The notes under the pieces were generated by a model. The model saw nothing but the letters and a program-made list of their open reading frames with translations, did not search any database and was not told where the DNA came from. This document shows, in pieces, positions 1 through 11,969 of a stretch of DNA of 64,000 bases. The translations under genes were made by a program, and so were the position numbers. Origin of the DNA: Diphasiastrum complanatum (taxonomy: Eukaryota; Streptophyta; Lycopodiopsida; Lycopodiales; Lycopodiaceae). The DNA lies in the NCBI GenBank assembly GCA_029204225.1, contig CM055112.1:29664703-29728702 (forward strand). The letters are read 5' to 3'. The stretch's first letter is position 1, and each line of letters begins with the position of its first letter.

Positions 1-1375
1 TTTGATTGATGACTAGCTCAACCACCCTTGTAGGTTGCCAACTAGCCCATGGTCATGACCCAACACCATCCTTAACAGTCATCATGCCCAACTTGAGTTG
101 TTTCAATTTGCAAGAGACATCATAATAATGGATCATATATCGGCTTATCCATGAGGTTAATTTCTTCATTGATATTTGTAACTCTTATAGTATATTCAAA
201 TGTACTTACCCTAAGTGCGAAATATTATATGTGATGCAATGGAAGGTTTCCATGGTACTATGCTCATGAAACATATTGTTTTTGCAGTTATAGGTGCTAT
301 TATTTTAGCTACCATGGATATAGCACTACTTGCCCCAAAGTCACATTTATTTTCTTCATTTGGATCGACAAGCTTTTCATTAATTTCAAGTGAGTCCTTA
401 TCGGCCCATGTTCAACAATTTGGTGACTACTTATGCGAACCTAATAGAGAGAAAAGGTATGTTCAGGAGCTCATTACTAGTTTATAAATTATGTGGATCT
501 TGCATAGAATAGTTGTGATCTTGTAGCTTTTGCAAGATTTATGTGGTCTTTTACTTGTTTTGTGTTGGGATCCTTGCTTCTTTTATTGCTGATGAAGAAA
601 TTTTGTCTTCTAAAATATGTTGATAACATGGGTATTGTTGCTTTATTGAACTCGTTGATTGTCATGAGTATATGTTGCCATGCCCACATATGTGAAGATA
701 AATGTATGCTTTTCAATCATGTCATATGCAAATTGTGATCAAGTACAAATACGAAGCTTGATCATAACTAGCTTGCAAAATGTCAAGTCTTGACATAATC
801 ATTATTTTTATTTGAGTTTAAGCAATTCTGGAACAAATTAGTTCTGATTCAAAAAAGAGGTTATGATATGTTTTTTCATTGCCGAAATGCAACTTTTTTT
901 GTCTTTGTAATTGTCAAGCTTCTTTTAATGTACGTCCTTCCATTGTTGTGGTTGGGCACAACTTATTGACTTCATTTTCCATGGGTTCCATTTGGGGAGT
1001 GGGGAATAGTGCATATCATCGTCATCAAAGAAGTCTTGCAAGAATTGTTGTGGAACAATGGAAGTACGTTACTCGATCGGTAAGCTTATAGTAATGCTAT
1101 CAACAATTTTGTGTCATTTTTTATATATAATCGTGAGTGTTATTGAACTAGTGCTCACTGCTGAAAAATTCACGGTCATATATCATATAGGAACTTCAAA
1201 GTTGTCTTTGACCATTTTTGTAAGTATCCAAAAGTCAATCTAATGTAGCTCAATTGTATTTTCCATGTATGGAGTAGATTAACCTAATTTTTTTGTAACG
1301 ATTTCGAGAAGTTTTTATAATGGCTAGTGATTGAACCGTGGATGGAGCCTCAACAAGTTAGTAGCCAAACCTTTT
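1..1375. other. No recognised gene
   Basis: AT-rich sequence. Short open frames exist (for example 215-487 and 879-1091 on the plus strand) but they show no family motif, no repeat structure and no splice context that I can recognise. It lies beyond the 3' end of the minus-strand gypsy relic that follows, so part of it may be that element's unrecognised 3' end. I see no matching LTR copy here. Confidence 0.4.
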
Positions 1376-1379
1376 TCCC

Positions 1380-3480
1380 AAATTGGGAAATGCCAATGGT
1401 AGACGGGCTCACCAACCAATAACCCTCATTCAACTTAAAGGGGCTCATTCTATTATCATTGTACAGAAACTCTAAGATGGGTAGGCACTCAACCCAGCCA
1501 ATTTGCGTTTGACTAACATATGCTCACAATGTATCCTCTAGAATTTGCTTGACCCTCTCTACCGATTTGTTTGGGGGTGCTCATTACTCAACTGTAATTG
1601 TGTTTCCAACTTGGCAAACATTGCTTTCCAAAATGTTCTTGTTAACCTCGGATACTTGTCACACATTATGGTCGGAGCTATTATGAACTTCTAAACCCCA
1701 AGTGACTGTAGTATTATTTCCTTGTAACCAATCCGTCAAAGGAGCATCCACCTTGGAATAGGTTTAATAATTTTGCAAAAAATTCCAATATCCCAAGAAA
1801 GATTGCAACTTTCTAATGTCCATAGGCTTGGGCCAATTTTTGACAACAATTGCCTTAGCTAGATCAATTGTAAACTTTTTGAGGAAATCCTACTGTAACA
1901 AGGCTAGCTGGCCTAAAACCATAGTTAAGCTCGAAAGGGCACATTTTAGTACTTTCATTCTTTCTGTCATTGTTAGCAAATTCTCATAGTGGTAAATACT
2001 TCTCCCACTGAGTTTGGTTATCCCCAACAAATACCCTAAGCATATCTTCGACTTTATTGACTTGAAACTTCAGATTGTGAGTCACATAATGGTAAACATC
2101 TATTTTTAACTTAGGCTACTAGAAGTTACATAGGATCAGCTCATAGGTCTTATCCACATCGGGATGACCTGCACCAGGGCTATCATGACATAAATGGACA
2201 GTCAGCTCCTCGCAAGCTGGAATGAGAAGTTTGCCATTTCTCTTGACCATGCCATCTTCTATGGTATATTTAGAGTAAGTGTGAGCAAAGAGACCAAAAC
2301 TTCCTCCTAAGATTCTACTTGCACAAGATTTCCCTCCCTCATAACTTTCTTACAATGAGGATCTCTTGTTGAGCTTGTCTGATCTAAGCAATTAGGTCAT
2401 TTTCAATGACCACAAAAACATTTGTCACAACATACGAGATAATGCATTAGCCACAAATTTCGGCACCTTTCTTTTATCGAATTTCCAAGAGAAATGCAAA
2501 AATCAGCTCAACCCACCTAGCTTGATGTCCTCGTAGGTTCGGCTGGTTGCAGAAATATCTCAAAGTGCCATGGTCGGTGTACACATAGAATTCTACACCA
2601 TACAAATACTGCCTCTATGCCTTCAAAGCGTGAATCATGGCATACAAATCCTTGTGAGTTGGATAATCCTTTTGTGCATGGTTGAGCTTCTTGCTCTCAA
2701 AGGGCATAGGCCTACCCTTTTGCATCAGAACAGCCCCAACAACGATATATCACTCTCATCCATTTCTAAGGCAAATGGTTTATGCAGGTCAACAATCTTT
2801 AAGGTAACAAAGTCAGCCACAACTTGTTTCAAAGCATCAAAACGTTATTGTTGAACTTTCGTCCATTCTTTTCATTTATGTTTTTGTAACATATCGGTCA
2901 TTGGTGTAGCTACGTGTGAACAGTTCTTCATCTTTACAATAAAACACAACTAATCCAAGAAAATCTCTTAATGCTATCAAGTCTCTAGGTACAAGCCAAG
3001 CAAGATGAACAACTTCTTTCTTAGGATATGGTTTTATCCCATCTTTTGACACTGTAAAACCCAAATATGCTATTTCTTTTTGAAATAATACACTTTTTTT
3101 ATTATTAGCAAATAATATGTTTTCCCTCAAAGTTGGCAACACAATTACAAGGGTACTCACATGTGTGGCATCACCACAACTATAAACAAGTATGTTATCA
3201 ACAAAGTTAATCACAAACATGCCCATAAACAGGTTGAGCGTGCATCAACATCATAAATGTTGCAGGGATGTTAATCAATCCAAGGGCTTAACTAGAAATT
3301 CAATGTCCAAACGAGTTTGGAAGGCAGTCTTATGTACATCCTCTTGACACGTGGTTTTTTTCGCAAATGGTAGGTTGCTTTAGCGATCTTTTGATCATCA
3401 TCGTCAATGCCGCACATCTGAAGTGCCTTTTCCCACTTTTGAGTCCAATTCTCAACCGCATCCATATTTTGCAATAGCAC
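1380..3480 (-). pseudogene. Decayed Ty3/gypsy polyprotein (gag, RT, RNase H, integrase)
   Basis: Read on the minus strand, 3480-3370 encodes a gag-like start (ENWTQKWEKAL). It runs straight into reverse transcriptase ([11 protein letters not shown], near 3340) with the protease and N-terminal RT missing, so an internal deletion joined gag to RT. The next open piece, 3226-2876, carries FVDNILVYS where the family has F-x-DD, so the second catalytic Asp is Asn. RNase H traces ([16 protein letters not shown], near 2600) and the integrase zinc region (CHDSPGAGHP, near 2190) follow, then degraded integrase core down to about 1380. Stops and frameshifts interrupt every domain. The gag-RT-RH-IN order is typical of Ty3/gypsy. 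It is a dead copy. Confidence 0.85.
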
Positions 3481-3898
3481 CTATGTACTTGAATGGCTTC
3501 AAATCCTTGATTGATGGCATCTTCCTAGTCTTCGATAGAGTCTTAGTTTCTCTTTCACTTGGCACAGGTTCAACTACTACCCTACCTGTTCCGCTAACTC
3601 TTTCTGGTTCTTATGGGTACCTTGATGTCTTCAACTGTTCAGGGATTTGTTGTAACATGACTTCTATGGTGTCTACCTTTGTGGCCACTTCTTTGATCCT
3701 CAGTATTTCGGTGCTAGAGCCTTCTAATGGATCCATATTGATTGTAGTAGAATTTTGCCCCATTGTAAGTGGCTTAAAACACCTTTATGGAGCCTTCCCA
3801 ATAAGCAAATTTTACGTGAAACCCTGGACAATAAAGCCTTCTATCAACAATGGTCCAGCTAGCATAACTTGAAATTTCCTTTCCTCTTCTCAACCTTG

Positions 3899-3910
3899 GC
3901 TTTGATACCA
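3899..3910 (-). other. Primer-binding site of the gypsy relic
   Basis: The minus strand reads TGGTATCAAAGC, one base from the plant initiator tRNA-Met complement TGGTATCAGAGC. It sits upstream of the gag-like start at 3480, in the orientation expected for the minus-strand gypsy relic. The 5' LTR should therefore begin at 3912 and run rightwards. Confidence 0.7.
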
Positions 3911-3911
3911 A

Positions 3912-4345
3912 TGTCAGACTCTCTCTGAACTCAACTTACAAACAACAATATATTATACACTATTGATCACAAATCCCAAACTTTATTGAATTCTCAGCAA
4001 GTACATAGCATGATCAAGCATGAAACCCTATGGAGCTGCCTTCCTTCTCCTACCAAAGTTTGCTGCATAGAATGTGACTTATACACAATCCTCAAGCACC
4101 TAACCTTGACACATCTTAATGTCGACACACGACAAACTCGATGCACAAGCAACATTTTCCATTGGTGGTACTCTAACACATAGGCAAGTGAGTAGGCTAT
4201 GTGTCTCATACACTACACCAAGTGTCCCAATGAGCATATGACACGTGTCTTGTTCGACCGGTCAACTTTCACAAGTGGCACTCATACATTTTGGACCAAG
4301 TGTCCCAGTGAGTATATGACACTTTCGGTTGACCAATTAACTCTC
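3912..4345 (-). repeat. Probable LTR fragment with internal 78 bp tandem repeat
   Basis: The segment directly outside the primer site is expected to be the 5' LTR of the minus-strand gypsy relic. It contains two copies of a CACCAAGTGTCCCA-type block (4216-4244 and 4293-4322), 78 bp apart. The reverse complement of the first copy resembles 23283-23330, downstream of another gypsy relic in this window, which supports a shared LTR family. The outer end is not resolved. Confidence 0.5.
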
Positions 4346-4349
4346 ATAC

Positions 4350-5270
4350 TTTTTAGGGGTCAAAACATCCACTCCTAATTACCCTGTACCCTAAATCAAG
4401 GCTTAGCATGCAACTCTAAGGTCATATTCACCCATGAGCTACTTCCACTCTGTTTTGTATATTCATGTATGATCTTGCTCCTCTACACACTTTCTTATGG
4501 TTCATAGTAAGTTGAGCGTGGAATATTATGGTTCATATGTCTTTTGGCTTTGGAAGTGATTTCACCTTAAAGTTTTATAGCTTGAAAAAATTCGATATTT
4601 TCAACCACTAATTAAATCTAATGCATTGATGTTGACTCCTAATATGCAGAGGTTGCTAAGGCTTAAATTTCAGAACATTTACAAAGAATATCCTAGAAGG
4701 TGAATTTTCAACTTATCAAATCTACTCGTAGTCGTCATAATAAATATGTCCTCCAAAGTATTTCAAAATAGCTTGTATGGTGAATGATGTTGCATTAGTT
4801 ACAATTGATTTTAATTTGTAACTCTATTTTCATTATGATTTTACACATATAGCTCTTATAAACTTAAATCCGCAAGGTATGAAAATCATTTAACTTAGCC
4901 ACTTGATTATGGAAATAGTAATTGATGTGTGGGTTTCTTAAGCAGTAGATGCCCTTGATGCATTTATTTTCAAGGTGGTTGTAGACTCTTGCTAAACTGA
5001 AAAGTATAAAATCTTGAGTTTTCATGAAAATTTCATGGCCTTGTTGGTAGTTGCATAAATTCACAAGGATCTTGTAAGATGTTTTGGAAGTTTGGATGCT
5101 AATTGAGCTATTAGTCTGCCCAACAATGAACTCCTATCAACCTGCATTGAGACATTTCTTTATTGTGGTTATATTGTAAATGCTCATTGAAATCTACGTT
5201 GTTCCTTGGGTAGGTTTGCCTAAGTGGATGGTTGTGTACATGTGTGTTTGTGGTTCTATCTTTTAGGAAG
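4350..5270. other. No recognised gene
   Basis: AT-rich spacer between a gypsy LTR fragment and the large LTR at 5272. No open frame with a recognisable family signature, no clear terminal repeats and no RNA gene were seen. Confidence 0.4.
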
Positions 5271-5271
5271 A

Positions 5272-6354
5272 CTTAGCGCAGGCATCCCAAAGGGAGCCAG
5301 GAACCACGACTTAGCTTCCCAACTCTTGCCATCCAAACTCACTTGACATACAAGCAGCCAACTCGCCAACAACGATCAGACTTAACCAACTTGAAGTTCC
5401 GAAAACCAACATTGAGATCCAACCTGGCGCCATGCCAGATCGGGGTTCCCGATGTGCGTGACTTCCCTCCAAGCAAGCCGCTCGACATACATCAAACTTA
5501 ACCAACTCAAAGCTTCATTACAAACGAATAACATCCATTCCAAGCAAGCGGTCTGACTTACATCAGACTTAACCAACTGAAAGCTTCGTCACGAGCGCTG
5601 GAAGCCAACCTGGCGCCACGCCAGACTGGACAGCCATAAACAGGTAACTTCCACCCAAGCAAGCCATCCAACTCAGCCAACAAGTTAGAGCCCGTTCCCC
5701 AAGAGCTTAACCCATTCACGTTCATGCAAGGAACACTCAGAACCACAAGCCACGACAGATATGGAGACAACCAGTTCCTGGACCAAATGGTCCCGACAGC
5801 ATACCGCTGGCGCCACGGACCGAATGGTCCCGACGGCATACCACTGGCGTCCCGGGATACGACCCTCAGCTATGTGCCAACTTAAAAATTTTGAAGCAGC
5901 CTTACAACTGGCGCTTTTACCGAACACTGAAACCCAGAAGGTAATCAGAGTCAGTTTGAGGAAAAATCCCACTTTATTGATAAATCTGAGAAGGTTACAT
6001 TTCAAGTGTGTGACGACCCTAGTCTCCGGGGCGCTAGCATGCCAAGGCGAGAGCCATGACAACATTCCAGCAAGGGAGGCTGAGACTTGGTTGGAGCTCG
6101 CCCTTAGTCGCAACCCGCACTCCCCTATAGTATTGGTGTGATTCGGCACCCCCCCCTCATACCAAGCACTCTACCCAAGCTGGTAAAGCACGTTTTTCTC
6201 TCTCTAGGATTCCCTTTTTTTAGAAAGTCATTTTCTCTCTCTAGATTTTATTGATCCCCAGGCTTCCTTTAATCATCCCTAGATCGTGTGAGGTGATTGC
6301 ACATCGATCTGAGCTCTCTGGACTCCGCTAGAACCGATCAAAGATTTTCAGCCA
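5272..6354 (-). repeat. LTR, left copy (3' LTR of the minus-strand element)
   Basis: Matches 15599-16677 at most positions by eye, from TAGCGCAGGCATCCC through to GATTTTCAGCCA. The right copy has a small extra block (AGCCTTCA) near its start. The expected terminal TG is replaced by CT here. Open frames inside it are shadows, since both copies contain them in several frames and they carry no family motif. GGCGCC sites occur within it, as in the adjoining interior. Confidence 0.75.
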
Positions 6355-6359
6355 TAAGA

Positions 6360-6690
6360 ACTTGGCGCCGGCTGGATTCTGGTCACAGTGGCACTGGGAG
6401 TGGCGCCGGCGCCGTTGGTGCCGGGAGCAGCAGGGGCGCTGCTGGCGCTGGGGACAATGCTGGCGCCAGTGGCGCCGGAAGTAAAGCTTATGAAGATAGC
6501 TTTACAACATCCACCCCACCTTTATAAAATCTGATGTCCTCATCAGATCTCAGATTAAAGTAAAGGGCGCCGGGAGTGGCGCCAGCGCCGTTGGCGCCAA
6601 GAGCAGCAGGGGCGCTGCTGGCGCCGGGGACAATGCTGGCGCCAGTGGCACCGGAAGTAAAGCTTATGAATATAGCTTTACAACAAAGAC
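6360..6690 (+). repeat. GGCGCC-rich tandem repeat (two ~115 bp copies)
   Basis: Copies at about 6391-6509 and 6569-6684 share the order GTGGCGCC, AGCAGGGGCGCTGCTGG, GGACAATGCTGGCGCC and AAGCTTATGAA. About ten GGCGCC palindromes fall within 300 bp, in an otherwise AT-rich neighbourhood. Reading frames through it give Gly/Ala or Ala/Pro low-complexity peptides, which I do not regard as genes. It directly adjoins the left LTR and continues the GGCGCC theme of that LTR. Confidence 0.8.
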
Positions 6691-6699
6691 ACTATAAGA

Positions 6700-7240
6700 T
6701 TATGAAATATTCTTTAGGGACAAACATCAAGAAAATCACCATAATAGTTTTCCTCTCACTTTCTAAATTCATTTGTCTTGATCAATTTGATATCCAAAAT
6801 TTTACATCATTTAATTGAATTCAAAAATTTTATCTTTGAGGCTTGCTCTTCAATTTATAGAAGCGTTTCATACGTAATGTCCTCAAGTTTATTCCTCTAG
6901 AGTATAGGTTGTTTCGATTTCTTGTTAGTTCCTTTCTAGCTTTCCTGTATAAAAATATCGACTTTCATGCTCTTCATTTTTGCCACAAGGCATAATAAAC
7001 ACAATAAAGAAAACAAGGCTTCAATGGAAGTGGTGGTGCAATTGACTTAGGTAAGAACCATTCATAATGAAAGGTCTCTTACATGTGCAAAATTAGAGCC
7101 CTCATGCTCTAAATCTATTTTAGCATGTATGCAACTTAACTTAAACTAGACTTAACTCGCACTAGAATATTGTGGATTTCCACTCACCTTGATGTTCATG
7201 TGGTTATCTACTACAAGTTTATGAATTTCTCAAATCTCTC
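6700..7240. other. No recognised gene
   Basis: AT-rich sequence between the GGCGCC repeat block and the copia relic. It may include the 3' end of that copia element, which is read on the minus strand, but no LTR could be delimited. Confidence 0.35.
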
Positions 7241-7249
7241 TCTATACCA

Positions 7250-9386
7250 ACTGCCACTTGATCATTCGTATTGTAGTAGATAAGTTCAATGTCTCCTCCT
7301 TAAAGACTTTGTGTTTGGTCTCGTTATGAAGAACAAGATTTTAACCAATTGTATGCCACTTTGGATGTGTCACACTTTAGTGTTGTGGGACCCTCTTGCT
7401 CCATATGAAGATCCTTCAAAATCCGCTTAGCCAATATTGCTTCACATCTAGTACTTGTAGATGCACGATATTTTGCCTCTGTAGAAGACGATGCTATAGT
7501 AGGCTAGTTCTTCTAACTCCATGTCATAACACTACTTCTGAGATTAAAAGTGAACCTTCTTGTTGATCTTCTGTCTTCAACATCTCCAGCCCAATCAGCA
7601 TTTACATACCCTTGTAACATCATATCATCATAATTTGTTCCATATTAAATGCCAATTCTGATTTGATTGTATGTCAATTTTTTTTAAGCTGCTTTGCATA
7701 GTACAAGCGTAGGTTTTGGCATGTATTAACTTACCATATTGACAACATAAGATATGTTAGGTCAACTAGTGATCAAGTAGATAAGATTTCCAACCAGCCG
7801 CCTATACAAAGTCTAAAACTACTTGGGTCCCTTTTCACTTTGGGCCCATCTACCTCTAATTCTCAAGCCATAGGCTTGTGAGTACAATGCACCTTCTACG
7901 GGTGTCTGACATTACATTCCAGGTAGATTTAATTACTTTGCCGACTCGGCCACGCTTTTATTCCCATTTTAAGTTACATATCTTGGATGATCTCCTAGTT
8001 GCTAGCTCACTTGACTCACCTCATCAATAATTTGGCCCCTCTTAATCATCTCAAAATTCCATCTAGGTAATCTATGGGACTTAGGTGTAGAAGCCTTTTT
8101 ATGCAGAAGGGCATAGAAGCCTTTTTTTTAGAAGATGTTGGCGGCGAACCTGTATTCAAACCTTAGACTTCTCTTTACACTTTGTGTTCTCCTCTTCAAC
8201 TTGCTCATGCCACCATGCTCTTGTTGTGATTCTAAAATTTTCAACCAGATTCTCTCTAGTTGTCTCTAAAATTGGATCTTCACTAGTAATTGAAATACCA
8301 CCTTTATTGTGCTCAAGATTTATGAAATCAGAAGATGAACTTATCATGTTGACAAATTTTCCCGAGTTCCATGTTCATAAAGAATAACATCCTTGCTACT
8401 AATGATCTTTTTAGTATCAACATCATATAACCTGTAAGCTTTCTCTTCATCATCATAGCCAAGAAATAAGCACATTGTAGCGTTGGAATCCAATTTTCCA
8501 CATATCTACAGGAATATGTGCTGAAGCTGTACTCACCCACAAGGACTCTCAAATGGCTCACACTAGGTTTCTTACATGAAAAAGCCTCCTCTGGTGGTCT
8601 ATTCTCCACCGCTTCAGTAAGACTCATGTTATATTGATAGACCTATATGAATTCCTTCTCCCAAATAAGTTTGGTAAGTTCTTTACCTTTACCATACTTT
8701 GAGCACAACTATAGTTCAATTTTTTCTTGTTTTGCTTTGGTGTATCCATAGCTACAAATTGTCTCTTGATTCCCTTTACTTGCAAAACTTCTAGAACTGT
8801 GTAGAGAGATGCTCTCCCCCTTTTATCTAAACATAGGACCTTGATTTGCTTCTTTGTTTGCTTTTTACATGTGCTTTAAAAAAAGTTCTCAAGAGCATCA
8901 CTTTTATTCTTTAGGAAATAAACCCGAATCTTCTTAGAATAACTATCAACCAAAGTCATGAAGTAGCTTGCTCCTCCTATTGACCGAGTCTGGATAGGTC
9001 CACAAAGATCTGCGTGAACAAGTTTTAAAATACCTTTGGCTCGAAAAGTACCCTGTTGAAATTTTTGAGAATGATATTTACCCATGATACATACTTCACA
9101 AAGTTTGTAGAAGGAACAATGTGTAGAAGACCAATAACCATATTGTGTTTCTTCAACATCTGTAAACTTTGATAGTAAAAACGTCCGTGCCAAAATCTAT
9201 TTTCAGTACCAACTCTACAAACACTCTACTCAATAATGGAAGCCTCCAAATGATAAAGCTTCCCTGAAAGTACTCCTTCAACTATGACTTCATTATTCTC
9301 ATCTTACCCCTAATGAAACATTGCTATTCATCAAATTCAACAATCAAATGCTGTTTAGTGATAGCTGAAATTGAAAGTAGATTCTT
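7250..9386 (-). pseudogene. Decayed Ty1/copia pol relic
   Basis: Minus-strand order is pre-integrase, integrase, RT, RNase H. The segment 9386-9200 holds a NLLSISAITKQHLI-type pre-integrase piece. 9193-8876 holds the zinc finger tail and integrase start (LVHADLCGPIQT and FMTLVDSYSKK). 8627-8328 is the end of the integrase core (PPEEAFSCKKPSVSHLRV). The RT portion (about 8150-7690) is badly degraded. Near 7480-7400 there is an RNase H piece with a STEAKYR-like motif followed by ILAKRILKDLHMEQ. Every domain is broken by stops or frameshifts. The inverted repeat that follows interrupts the coding order at 9387, so it appears to have inserted into this relic. Confidence 0.75.
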
Positions 9387-9387
9387 C

Positions 9388-10128
9388 GTAACAGTACCGA
9401 CCCAATATCTGGGAACAGATAACTACCAGAGGGTAGAGGATAGTGTGAGTCAGGCATGCATGCATACCATGTAGTTGGTATGAGGGCCAGTAATGCCCAT
9501 GCGGACACATGCATACGCATGCAGACACATGCGGACGCATGCATGATAGTATGGGGCCATGCAATCCATCACTGATGGATTGGGATCCCACATGCAACAG
9601 TAATAGTACATGCAATGTGAACAGTGGGTGTTGGCAGCAACTCCCACCTACCGTTCCCATGCAAACTCACATTGGGCTAGGAGGGACATTCTATAAGAGA
9701 GCGCATTGGCTGGGTGGATCAGACTAGCTTTGCCTTCCTGTCTGATACCAATGTTAGGAACAACATAATGATAGGAAGGCAAAGCTAGTCTGATCCACCC
9801 AGCCAATGCGCTCTCTTATAGAATGCCCCTCCTAGCCCAGTGTGAGTTTGCATGGGAACGGTAGGTGGGAGTTGCTGCCAACACCCACTGTTCACATTGC
9901 ATGTACTATTACTGTTGCATGTGGGATCCCAATCCATCAATGCTGGATTGCATGGCCTCATATTGTCATGCATGCGTCCGCATGTGTCTGCATGCGTATG
10001 CATGTGTCCGCATGGGCATTACTGGCCCTCATACCAACTGCATGGTATGCATGCACGCCTGACTCGCACTGCCCTCTGGTAGTTGGTTGTTCCCAGATAT
10101 TGGGTAGGCACTGTTACGGTCTCGTAAC
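9388..10128. repeat. Long inverted repeat (arms ~350 bp, 33 bp centre)
   Basis: Left arm 9393-9739 and right arm 9773-10112 are near-perfect reverse complements, from CCCAATATCTGGGAAC at the outer ends to GCCTTCCT at the centre. Both arms contain a local array of CATGCGNACA-type units. GTAAC lies just outside each arm, compatible with a 5 bp target duplication. The centre holds TCTGATACCA (9741-9750), a minus-strand tRNA-Met primer site, followed by TGTTAGGAAC. The right part 9752-10127 could also be read as an LTR (TGTTA to TAACA). A foldback element or two head-to-head LTR fragments are both possible. Transcripts would form a long hairpin. Confidence 0.85.
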
Positions 10129-10129
10129 A

Positions 10130-10920
10130 CAAACACTGTTCTATAAAAACTTCACATATCAAAGAACACATCCTTAACAAAATAACATCATTAGATAAGT
10201 AGGTTGCTTGCTGGAAAATTCTGCATTAAACAAGCACAAACACATAGATTAGCCCTTCCCTTCTTAGAGAGTCCTCCCACCTTCAAAGATATAGTCTCCT
10301 TTCTCCTCCATGGAAAATGTCATCGTGTAGGACAACAATAGGTGAGATATCCAAATAGCCCAAAAATACCATAGGAAAAGGATAGCCTTGTGGCAATAAT
10401 AGGTCCTATTTAAGAGCAAAGATACTGACGAATATTTATCTAGAAGAATCTCAGCAAAATAAGCTACATCGACCATTCAAAAAACATTCTTTGAAGGAAT
10501 TGTAGAAACAACAATAAGACTAGCACATAGTTGAAGTAGAGATGTAGAGAGTAAAGCTAGAGAGAATACAAAGGGACCATCAAGAAATGTAGAACCATCT
10601 GACATATGTAGAGCTGTTGGATGAGTAGGAAAATCATCTAAAAGAGCAACCATAGGGCTAGGAGTATCAAAATAATGAGCATAGGCTACAACATCTGTAG
10701 CAGGGCACTTAGGAGCAAGAGCAGCACCAAGGTTCCCAACATCAACAACAAAGCATACAATAATATCAACAACAACGTCAAAGCATGCTATATCAGTATT
10801 AAGGCACTTGGGATCTACACCAAGGCATTCAACATCTACAATACAACATCAACCTGTAGATGTGACTTGAACTCATTATGTGAAACAATGACTATCTCAT
10901 GTAACTCGGGTAAATCTCCC
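10130..10920. other. No recognised gene
   Basis: May contain the upstream part of the copia relic displaced by the inverted repeat, but I could not confirm a gag. Around 10680-10860 there is a low-complexity AAC/ATC-rich stretch giving Asn-rich reading frames, which I do not treat as coding. Confidence 0.35.
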
Positions 10921-10924
10921 TCAT

Positions 10925-11200
10925 AGTAACACTAAACCTCGCTTATGGAAGGAAGCTCACAAGTTGACTTGAAATATACTTACAAGGAGTATCACTCTCA
11001 ATACCTATGACACCACTTGTATTACTTAGAGGAGCGGAAAAGCCATTATTTGATAACATAAGCAGGCAAAGCACATGTAGAAACACATGCCACTCAAAGA
11101 TGGATGGATGAGAACGGACATATGCATGCCACTCAATATAAGTAGGAGAAAATTGCAGTAGCAATCTCTTAAGAATCAAAACAATTAAGGTGACAAGTTT
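10925..11200 (-). repeat. Dispersed coding-like repeat, copy 1
   Basis: Related in the same orientation to 18235-18500. Shared landmarks on the plus strand are ATCTATGACACCA-like, GGATAACATAAG-like, GCACATGTA and ATGCCACTCA. On the minus strand both copies can be read as a similar peptide (a SIFEWHVFLHV-like segment followed by LLMLS and an acidic stretch). The family is not recognised. It could be a decayed gene or transposon ORF present at several sites. Confidence 0.55.
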
Positions 11201-11204
11201 CAAA

Positions 11205-11960
11205 GTAAAATTGAGAACGTGTCAACCACATCTTCAACACATGTTCGGAAGTCGTATTACAGGATGAACATAGAGGAAGGATAAAGGGATTAGGGACAAA
11301 AAACTAGAAGTCCTAAAAATCTTGTGGGCACTCTCTTTTCTTTCTTATTTTTAGCTTTTTAAAGGTAAATGAGAATCAAGTAAGATGGAAAACAAAAGTA
11401 TCTCAAAATAACAGATATAAGGGCACTCTTCTTTTTTGTAAAATCAGATGAATAGAAACAGTGTACAAGACTACAAATACATGAAAATATGTGATATATT
11501 AAACACATGATTTATTTTTATTTTTGTTTTTATAGAACGGAACAAAAACAAAGTCATAAAGAAGCACACATAAAAAAAAAATTTAAAACCTAAATGACTA
11601 AACCAAAACGATTGACACCAAAAACGAACTAAAATGAAAAGTGAAGGATTGGAATAGACGTGATTCAGGCAGGGGCTAGAGATCCAGGCAGAAAGTAGGA
11701 TTTCGAGGGGGAATAGGCACCAGGGTAGTAGAGCTAGGGTAGTAGAGCTTGGGCAGTAGGGCAGGGGCTGGAGATCCAGGCAGAAAATAGGATTTCGAGT
11801 AGTAGAATACGGCATAGGCAGTAAGGGCAGAAGGGCTCTTGGCATCAGCCTGCAGAGAACGTGTATTAAGCAAAGAACGGACAGTCAGATCGAGCAAGTA
11901 AGAACATGGGCAAGAACAACGCAGGCAGATGCCAACTAGGGTAGATAAATGCGTTGGTCA
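11205..11960. repeat. Non-coding stretch with a 91 bp tandem repeat
   Basis: No gene is recognised. Between about 11671 and 11800, GATCCAGGCAGAAA followed by TAGGATTTCGAG occurs twice, 91 bp apart, with GTAGTAGAGCT-like short repeats in between. Minus-strand frames through it are Pro/Leu-rich shadows. Confidence 0.55.
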
Positions 11961-11969
11961 GGGCAGGAG

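Noticed and set aside
5311-6149. Several open frames of 64-154 codons on both strands, repeated at 15336-16398
   Set aside because: They lie inside the two copies of a long LTR, overlap in conflicting frames, and have no family motif.
6297-6818. Gly/Ala-rich and Ala/Pro-rich open frames
   Set aside because: Produced by GGCGCC-rich tandem repeats; low complexity in every frame.
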